The notes below the pieces were generated by a model, which was given only the letters and a program-made list of their open reading frames with translations, searched no databases and had not been told where the DNA came from. From an uncultured Acidiphilium sp. (GTDB taxonomy: Bacteria > Bacillota > Clostridia > Christensenellales > Borkfalkiaceae), in assembly GCA_902495325.1 (NCBI GenBank), contig CABUWK010000008.1:5529-69528 (forward strand): a DNA stretch of 64,000 nt, given 5' to 3'. A program made the position numbers and the translations under genes. Shown here one piece after another: positions 59,040 to 64,000 of this stretch (positions are counted from its first letter, which is position 1; every line of letters starts with the position of its first letter).

Positions 59040-59582
59040 ATGAACATCTGGCACGACATCGACCGGAAGAGGATCACGCCCGAAAACTTCGTCGCCGTGA
59101 TCGAAATCAGCAAAGGCAGCAAACAGAAATACGAACTCGACAAGAAGACGGGGCTTCTGATCCTCGACAGGATCCTGTACACGTCTACGCACTATCCGGC
59201 GAATTACGGATTTATCCCGCACACTCTCGCCGCCGACGGCGATCCGCTCGACGTTCTCGTTCTCTGTTCGGAAAGTCTTTTGCCGCTCAGCCTCGTGAAC
59301 GTTTACCCGATCGGGGTCATCACGATGGACGACGGGGGAAAATCGGACGAAAAGATCATTGCGATCCCGTTTTCCGATCCCAACTACAACACCTACCGTT
59401 CGATCGACGAGTTGCCGAAACATATTTTCGACGAGATGCAGCACTTCTTCTCGGTGTACAAACAGCTGGAAGGAAAAAATACGGCTGTGAACACCGTGCA
59501 GGGAAAGGACGAGGCGATCGCGATCATTTCTTCTTCGCTCGAGAACTACAAAGAGCATCTCTTTGAAATTCTGAATAAATAA
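59040..59582 (+). CDS. ppa: Inorganic pyrophosphatase, family I
   Basis: A 180-residue soluble PPase: GSKQKYELDKKTG, HYPANYGFIPHT and the signature DGDPLDVLVL with its metal-binding Asp residues near 63-68. It hydrolyses pyrophosphate and drives biosynthesis. Family I is less usual in Firmicutes that carry the Mn-dependent family II enzyme. GCGGAGG precedes the ATG. Confidence 0.95.
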   Translation: MNIWHDIDRKRITPENFVAVIEISKGSKQKYELDKKTGLLILDRILYTSTHYPANYGFIPHTLAADGDPLDVLVLCSESLLPLSLVNVYPIGVITMDDGGKSDEKIIAIPFSDPNYNTYRSIDELPKHIFDEMQHFFSVYKQLEGKNTAVNTVQGKDEAIAIISSSLENYKEHLFEILNK

Positions 59583-59688
59583 TTCCGGACCGATAAGGCG
59601 GATCCGGCGGACCGGAAGCGGGGCGAAAAGTTACCTCGCGGAAGGAAAAGCCGTTTCGATAAAATAAATTTAAGGAAGGTAAAAAAGG

Positions 59689-60108
59689 ATGGAAAATCAT
59701 ATTAAACTGGTTGCGTTTAAAATCAACGAGATCGAATACAAGTTCAACGAGGGTATCAAACCCGGCACGAAATTTCAGATCAAACCGAAGATCGAATGCA
59801 AAATGGGAAGAAAGGACAATACCCTTTTCGTGAATTTGTCTGCCCGCGTGAACGAGGACATTTCCGCCCCCGTTCCCTTCAACCTGAACGTTGCAATGTT
59901 CGGAACGTTCGTGGTGGAGAAGGAAGACGAGCAGAAGGTGTTTATCGCGGAAGCCGTGGAAGTGCTTTATCCCTATCTGCGCGCGGCGGTATCGGCAATC
60001 ACCGTGAACTGCAACATCCCCGCGTATGTTCTTCCCGTGATCAACGCCGCGTCCCTGGACGGTTCGGGCGATAAGATCGCTTCGGATACGACGGCGGAAC
60101 TGAACTGA
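59689..60108 (+). CDS. SecB-like chaperone
   Basis: A 139-residue protein. The C-terminal half, VEVLYPYLRAAVSAITVNCN then IPAYVLPVIN, matches the core of SecB (YPYLRxxxSxLTxxxGxPxLxLPPIN). The N-terminal half is beta-rich, as in SecB. SecB keeps preproteins unfolded for SecA; in Gram-positives divergent SecB-like proteins occur alone or with toxin-antitoxin pairs, and no toxin or antitoxin is adjacent here. TTAAGGAAGG precedes the ATG. Confidence 0.65.
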   Translation: MENHIKLVAFKINEIEYKFNEGIKPGTKFQIKPKIECKMGRKDNTLFVNLSARVNEDISAPVPFNLNVAMFGTFVVEKEDEQKVFIAEAVEVLYPYLRAAVSAITVNCNIPAYVLPVINAASLDGSGDKIASDTTAELN

Positions 60109-60119
60109 ACTTAAAAAAG

Positions 60120-60190
60120 AAATAAAACGATCCGCATGCGGGGCGTCCGGTAATTTTCTGCCGGGCGTCCGATCGCAGGGCGTTTTTTGC
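60120..60190 (+). terminator. Possible terminator after the SecB-like gene
   Basis: CGTCCGG...CCGGGCG forms an inner stem inside weaker GATC and AAACG/CGTTT pairing, and GCGTTTTTTGC follows. The long loop makes it uncertain. Confidence 0.4.
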
Positions 60191-60236
60191 TTTGCTGATT
60201 TCTCCGCACGGATCGGAAAACAAGGAGAAAGAACTT

Positions 60237-60806
60237 ATGAAGAACTTTTTCAAAGAGTTTGCGAAGTTCATCAAGCGCGGAAACGTGCTCGATCTTTCCG
60301 TTGCCGTTATCATCGGTGCGGCGTTCAATAAGATCGTAACTTCGCTCACCAACAGCATCATCATGCCGATCATCACCTTTTTCGTCGGCGAGAACAGCCT
60401 TGACGGCATGTCCGTCGTACTTCGCAAAGCGACCGACCCGGACGGGGAAGACCTGCTTCTGAAATACGGCGAGTTTTTGCAGTCGATCATCGATTTCCTT
60501 CTCATCGCGCTGATCATCTTCATCATCGTGAGAGTGGTAACGAAAGTTTCCCGCGAACTCGATTTCAATTCGAAAATGAAAGAGCAGATCGAAGCGAAAT
60601 ACGAAAAGGATGAAGCTTTGACGGCGAGAGAACAGAAATGGATTGCCCGCATGCAGAAATCGCATCCCGAGATGGTGCCCGCAAAGAAAGAAGAACCCGC
60701 GCCCGCGGCGCCTGCCGCTCCGACGGAAGCGGAACTTTTACAGAGCATTTTAGCCGAATTGAAAAAGCAGAACGAACAACACGGCGACAACGGCGCGCAG
60801 AAATAA
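60237..60806 (+). CDS. mscL: Large-conductance mechanosensitive channel
   Basis: A 189-residue MscL: amphipathic N-terminus KEFAKFIKRGNVLDLSVAVI, first helix GAAFNKIVTSLTNSIIMPII, second helix near residues 78-103. It is longer than the usual 130-150 residues because of a C-terminal extension that runs through a charged region, an Ala/Pro segment (PAPAAPAAPTEAE) and the bundle helix LLQSILAELKKQ. It opens on hypo-osmotic shock. AAGGAGA precedes the ATG. Confidence 0.94.
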   Translation: MKNFFKEFAKFIKRGNVLDLSVAVIIGAAFNKIVTSLTNSIIMPIITFFVGENSLDGMSVVLRKATDPDGEDLLLKYGEFLQSIIDFLLIALIIFIIVRVVTKVSRELDFNSKMKEQIEAKYEKDEALTAREQKWIARMQKSHPEMVPAKKEEPAPAAPAAPTEAELLQSILAELKKQNEQHGDNGAQK

Positions 60807-60880
60807 AAGCCTGCTTTTCCCGGGAAACCCGGGAGCGGCGGGAAAGAGCGTTGTTTGCCGTCTGATTTGAGGAATAAGCC

Positions 60881-61534
60881 ATGAAATATTTACGGAATCC
60901 CCTGTTTGAAGGGATCGCGGAAGATCGGTGCGACGCACTGATGAAAAATATGAATGCCAGGGAAGAAGATTTTCTTCGCGGACAGACGGTCTATTCCTTC
61001 TCGGACGGGAAAGATTGTATCGGGTTTCTGACGGACGGTACCGCAAAGATCGTCAAGATAGACGAAAACGGCAACGAAATTCTGCTGGAAAAACTCGTAA
61101 AAGGAAACCTGTTCGGAAAAAGGTTTTCTTACGGGGGAAGGGAATGCGATCTCATTCTCGTGAAAGCGGAAAGCAAAGGGAGCGCGGCTTTCATTCCTTA
61201 CGAAGCCGTTCTGACCTGTTGCGACGGCGCGGGCGACTGTAAACACACCCTTCTGATGAACCTTTTCCGCGAGATCTCCCGCAAGGCGGCGCATTTGAGC
61301 GAAAGGGTCGAAATTTTGTCCAACCGCACGATACGGGACAAACTCCTTTGCTATTTTTCCGTTTGCAAGGCGAAACAGGGGGCGGAGACCTTCCGCATGG
61401 AAATGAGCCTGAGCGCCCTTTCGGAGTATCTCTGTGTGGACAGAAGCGCGATGATGCGCGAGCTGAAACACTTAAAAGAGGATGGAGCTTTGACCGTTTG
61501 CGAAAAAAAAGTTACTTTAAAGCAACTTGTCTGA
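60881..61534 (+). CDS. Crp/Fnr-family transcriptional regulator
   Basis: A 217-residue protein: cyclic-nucleotide-binding-like beta roll (about 20-120), dimer helix, and a C-terminal HTH (MSLSALSEYLCVDRSAMMRE). A Cys-rich turn TCCDGAGDCKH near residue 107 corresponds to the PCSxxCPFH-like site seen in many clostridial Crp/Fnr proteins of this type, perhaps redox-sensitive. Target genes are unknown. TTGAGGAATAAGCC precedes the ATG. Confidence 0.9.
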   Translation: MKYLRNPLFEGIAEDRCDALMKNMNAREEDFLRGQTVYSFSDGKDCIGFLTDGTAKIVKIDENGNEILLEKLVKGNLFGKRFSYGGRECDLILVKAESKGSAAFIPYEAVLTCCDGAGDCKHTLLMNLFREISRKAAHLSERVEILSNRTIRDKLLCYFSVCKAKQGAETFRMEMSLSALSEYLCVDRSAMMRELKHLKEDGALTVCEKKVTLKQLV

Positions 61535-61553
61535 CACCGGTAAACATAAAAAG

Positions 61554-61584
61554 TTTTACGGTCGGTCCGGCATTTGCCGTAAAA
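61554..61584. other. Inverted repeat after the Crp/Fnr gene
   Basis: TTTTACGG (61554-61561) and CCGTAAAA (61577-61584), an 8-bp perfect inverted repeat without T run. It could be an operator for the VanW-type gene or part of the Crp/Fnr 3' end. Confidence 0.35.
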
Positions 61585-61622
61585 ATAGTCAGTGATAACG
61601 AATGCCGGGTCTTAAGAATATG

Positions 61623-61652
61623 CCTGCGGAGATTTCCGCAGGTTTTCTTTTT
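61623..61652 (+). terminator. Terminator after the Crp/Fnr gene
   Basis: CCTGCGGA-GATT-TCCGCAGG followed by TTTTCTTTTT. Confidence 0.85.
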
Positions 61653-61675
61653 GCGTTTTTGCACATACTTTCTTT

Positions 61676-62836
61676 ATGAAAACCTATGAGGGACGAAAGA
61701 AAAAATATGCGCTTGCAAAAAAGATAGCGTGTGCGGTGCTTTTGCTGAGCTCTCTTTTCCTGTTGACTTCCGCGGGAACTGCGGGCGTTGCGCTGAAAAT
61801 AAAGGCGGGCGGGAAAGAATATCTCTTTTATCCCGCCGAGATCGGCTATGCGGGCGGGAAGGCGTTTCTGAAAAAAGAAGAGAACGTGCTGCACGGCATT
61901 TATCTCGATACGGTTACGTTGCCCGCAGACGCCCGCGCGATCTTCACGCCGCTAAAAAAAGAGCCGTTTTCTTACGAGACGGAGAAAAAGGGAAAGGGGA
62001 TAGACGAGAAAAAACTTTTCCGCGATGTCCGCGCGGCGTTAAACGGCGGTGAAAGAGTGGTAAAATGCGCGTTTATCGACTTATATCCGAGTGTTACCGT
62101 GCAACAATTGAAGAGGGAAACGCAGTTTGTCGCCTTTTTTTCAACAGAATACGGCAGTTCTTCCGCGGCGAGAAAGAACAACGTTGCCGCGGCGGCAAGG
62201 GCGATCGGAGGAAGAATGCTTTTGCCGGGAGAAGAGTTTTCTTTTAACCGCGCGGTCGGGAAAAGAAGCGAAGAAAACGGATATCTTCCCGCAAAGATCA
62301 TCGAGAACGGAAAATTTGCGGACGGGATCGGCGGCGGGGTGTGTCAGGTTTCTTCCACGTTGTATAATGCCGCGCTGATCTCGGGGCTTACGGTGACCGA
62401 GCGGCACAGACACAGCCTTTCCGTTTCTTACGTAGAGCCTTCGTTCGATGCGATGGTGAGCGACGCGGGCGCCGATTTAAAATTCAGAAACGACGGAAAA
62501 ACTCCCGTTTATTTCGGTGCGTTCGCGGACGGCGAAAGGATCGCGTTTACTTTTTACGGGGAAAAGGGGGCTTACGAATACCGAAGGCAAAGTTACGTGA
62601 TCCGCTACATCGATCCGCCGAAAGAGGAGACGATCGGGTGCGGGGAACTCGCCGGCGGCGAAAGCAGAGAGATCGTAAAGGCGAAAAAAGGGATCGTGAG
62701 CGAGGGATTTCTCGAGACTTACGAAAACGGGAAACTGATTTGCAGGAAAGCCCTCGGTAAGGATATTTATGCCCCTTTGCGCGGGATTCGGCTGATCGGC
62801 ATAAAAGGAAGCTTTGCGGGCGGAGAACAGCCGTAG
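61676..62836 (+). CDS. VanW-family protein, membrane anchored
   Basis: A 386-residue protein with one N-terminal membrane helix (about 14-34). The VanW domain lies in residues about 175-310: LLPGEEFSFNRAVGKRSEENGY, then GGGVCQVSSTLYNAALISGL with its conserved Cys, and VSDAGADLKFRND. VanW domains are found in surface proteins of Firmicutes, apart from glycopeptide resistance; no vanA-type genes are near. The ATG at 61676 has no Shine-Dalgarno and lies 24 bases after a terminator, so initiation is unusual. Confidence 0.87.
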   Translation: MKTYEGRKKKYALAKKIACAVLLLSSLFLLTSAGTAGVALKIKAGGKEYLFYPAEIGYAGGKAFLKKEENVLHGIYLDTVTLPADARAIFTPLKKEPFSYETEKKGKGIDEKKLFRDVRAALNGGERVVKCAFIDLYPSVTVQQLKRETQFVAFFSTEYGSSSAARKNNVAAAARAIGGRMLLPGEEFSFNRAVGKRSEENGYLPAKIIENGKFADGIGGGVCQVSSTLYNAALISGLTVTERHRHSLSVSYVEPSFDAMVSDAGADLKFRNDGKTPVYFGAFADGERIAFTFYGEKGAYEYRRQSYVIRYIDPPKEETIGCGELAGGESREIVKAKKGIVSEGFLETYENGKLICRKALGKDIYAPLRGIRLIGIKGSFAGGEQP

Positions 62837-63034
62837 CGGGGGAAACGGGCGTTTCGCGGAGAGAGAGTGAAACGATATCGGCTCCTGTTCCGCAGCGCGG
62901 AGAGCGCATGAATGCAAGGGTTTGAGGAGCGGAGCATATTTTCGCAAAACTGATTTCCGGTACTTGCAAAGTGGCTTTTCCGTAGTGTTATTTCTTATTT
63001 CATCTTATTTTAACGGGCAGAACCTCTTTTTGCT

Positions 63035-63063
63035 TTGACTTTTTTCCGGAAAACGGTTATAAT
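63035..63063 (+). promoter_or_regulatory. SigA promoter of the last complete gene
   Basis: TTGACT, exactly 17 bases, TATAAT. The rest of the 304-base gap 62837-63140 shows no gene. Confidence 0.85.
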
Positions 63064-63140
63064 GAATAAAGCGTCCCGAACCGCTTTGCGGAACGCATTG
63101 CGGGGAGCTGAAATCACGAATCGGGAAAGAGAGGTTATTG

Positions 63141-63833
63141 ATGGAAAAGAAAAATCCCGCCACCGGGGCGGAAGAACGGGCGAAAGCGCCTGAGGGAAAG
63201 AAATTTTATCCGGATGTGGAGTTCAACAGAAAAGAGAGAAGAAAAACTCTTTTTCTCGCCGCCGCGCTTATCATTCTGCTCGGCGGAATGAGCATCGTTA
63301 CCTTTATGGGGCAGGGCGGTCAGGTTTCTCTGATCATGGGGATCTTAATGGTGATGTTCCTTGTGTTCGGCATCAGCATGATCCCCGGAGCGTTTAAACA
63401 GTATCCGGTAAAAAACGAACCGTTGCTCGAAGTGTATCCGAAAGAGGTCGTGATCGGAGATAAGCGCGTGAAACCGAGCGACATTCTCTCCGTTCGCCTT
63501 ACGATCTCCCTTCCTTCCGCCAAAACGAAAGCGGAGAATGAACAGCTGATCGAAATGGCGAGCAAGGAAGAACCGGAGCGCGGAATGACCGCCGATCTCG
63601 ACTTTACGCTGAAAAACATGACCAAAAAGGATAAAGCCGTTTATCTTACGATCTCGTGTGCGTATGAGGCGCTTCTCGCACTGTATGCCGCGGGCGTAAA
63701 ACATTACCAGATCGTGTATTCCCTGAAAAAGCTGAGCCGCGTATCGACTTATCGGCTGGAAAACTCGGTATCCGAAGACGGGGTGAAACTCGGCGATATT
63801 TCGAAAAAAGATCGTTTGAAACAACTTTACTGA
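63141..63833 (+). CDS. Membrane protein of unknown function
   Basis: A 230-residue protein not recognised as a known family. A charged N-terminus (1-35) precedes two membrane helices (about 38-56 and 62-85), then a soluble domain with KEVVIGDKRVKPSDILSVRL, similar in layout to PH-like membrane proteins of Firmicutes; this is only an impression. The ATG at 63141 is chosen with GAGAGG upstream; TTG one codon earlier is possible. Own promoter and terminator. Confidence 0.8.
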   Translation: MEKKNPATGAEERAKAPEGKKFYPDVEFNRKERRKTLFLAAALIILLGGMSIVTFMGQGGQVSLIMGILMVMFLVFGISMIPGAFKQYPVKNEPLLEVYPKEVVIGDKRVKPSDILSVRLTISLPSAKTKAENEQLIEMASKEEPERGMTADLDFTLKNMTKKDKAVYLTISCAYEALLALYAAGVKHYQIVYSLKKLSRVSTYRLENSVSEDGVKLGDISKKDRLKQLY

Positions 63834-63838
63834 AAACA

Positions 63839-63881
63839 AAAAACCTTCCCGCATCATTCCGATGCAAAGGGAAGGTTTTTT
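63839..63881 (+). terminator. Terminator after the last complete gene
   Basis: AACCTTCCC pairs with GGGAAGGTT, enclosing GCATC-ATTCC-GATGC, with A run before and TTTTTT after; it may work in both directions and also stop the transposase transcript. Confidence 0.85.
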
Positions 63882-63886
63882 ATTTG

Positions 63887-63920
63887 GTTCTTCATAAATA
63901 TTGGTGTATAGGTGAAGAAC
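63887..63920. mobile_element. Probable terminal region of an insertion sequence
   Basis: GTTCTTCA (63887-63894) and TGAAGAAC (63913-63920) form an inverted repeat around the end of the transposase frame, so the element end probably lies near 63886. The other end is outside the window. Confidence 0.4.
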
Positions 63921-64000
63921 GAGGAATGGAAAGAAAGCGAATATAAGCGAAGAAGAAATCAAGATTTCGGAAGCCATAAGCATTACGTTTAGCGACTTTA
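63892..64000 (-). CDS. Transposase, C-terminal fragment (5' part beyond window)
   Basis: The minus strand is open from the right edge to a TGA at 63892-63894 and encodes 35 residues, beginning KVAKRNAYGFRNLDFFF. KRxAYGFRNF is the C-terminal signature of ISL3-type (DDE_Tnp_ISL3) transposases, which cut and paste the element. Only this tail is visible, so the family call rests on one motif and intactness cannot be judged. Confidence 0.6.
   Translation of the reverse strand, partial: KVAKRNAYGFRNLDFFFAYIRFLSIPRSSPIHQYL

Noticed and set aside
61676..62836. Vancomycin resistance gene
   Set aside because: VanW domains are common in surface proteins; no ligase, dehydrogenase or VanX-type gene is in the window.
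1..64000. CRISPR array or phage region
   Set aside because: No regularly spaced short repeats, cas genes or phage structural genes were seen.

Overview
The window looks like chromosome of a spore-forming Bacillota, most likely an uncultured gut-type Clostridia. The gene orders rpmB-yloU-fakA-recG, rpsL-rpsG-fusA-tuf and ylxM-ffh-rpsP-khpA-rimM-trmD-rbgA-rnhB are Firmicutes orders. Shine-Dalgarno sites are strong AGGAGG types, promoters are classical TTGACA-17-TATAAT, and sporulation genes of the SpoIIQ and SpoIVFA/FB types are present. No rRNA, tRNA, CRISPR array or phage is visible. The taxonomic placement is inference.

Layout. 1-1.4 kb (-): the 5' part of a sugar-binding-like protein fused to an Ig-like domain, cut by the left edge. 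1.7-7.9 kb: rpmB divergent from yloU, fakA, recG, then an SGNH hydrolase and mntP. 8.1-12.9 kb: the str operon (rpsL, rpsG, fusA, tuf), with a structured spacer between rpsL and rpsG. 12.9-13.3 kb: tuf terminator and a dispersed-repeat cluster. 13.3-17.3 kb: cysK (-) under a palindromic operator, then a YwmB-like gene, a SpoIIQ-like peptidase and an M1-type metalloprotease lipoprotein.

17.3-35.5 kb is the accessory centrepiece, a candidate glycan-use locus: an AraC regulator divergent from an SGNH esterase lipoprotein, a sugar ABC importer (binding protein and two permeases), three tandem homologous glycosidase-like lipoproteins, an alpha/beta-hydrolase lipoprotein, a large Ig-domain surface protein with an unusual C-terminal tail, and a cytoplasmic GH78 alpha-L-rhamnosidase. 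The logic is surface deacylation and cleavage, import of oligosaccharides, then removal of rhamnose inside the cell.

35.5-55.1 kb is a dense housekeeping block: signal recognition particle, ribosomal proteins, rRNA and tRNA modification, ribosome assembly, RNase HII, YraN, ComM/DprA, TopA, TrmFO, HslVU, HisS and thioredoxin. A polytopic GT-C-like membrane protein with its own promoter and operator-like palindrome interrupts it. 55.2-57.1 kb is a MarR-MATE efflux unit with an autoregulatory-looking palindrome. 57.2-63.8 kb holds the SpoIVFA/FB-like pair, pyrophosphatase, a SecB-like chaperone, MscL, a Crp/Fnr regulator, a VanW-domain protein and an unknown membrane protein. The last 109 bases are the 3' end of a transposase (-), so the window stops inside an insertion sequence.
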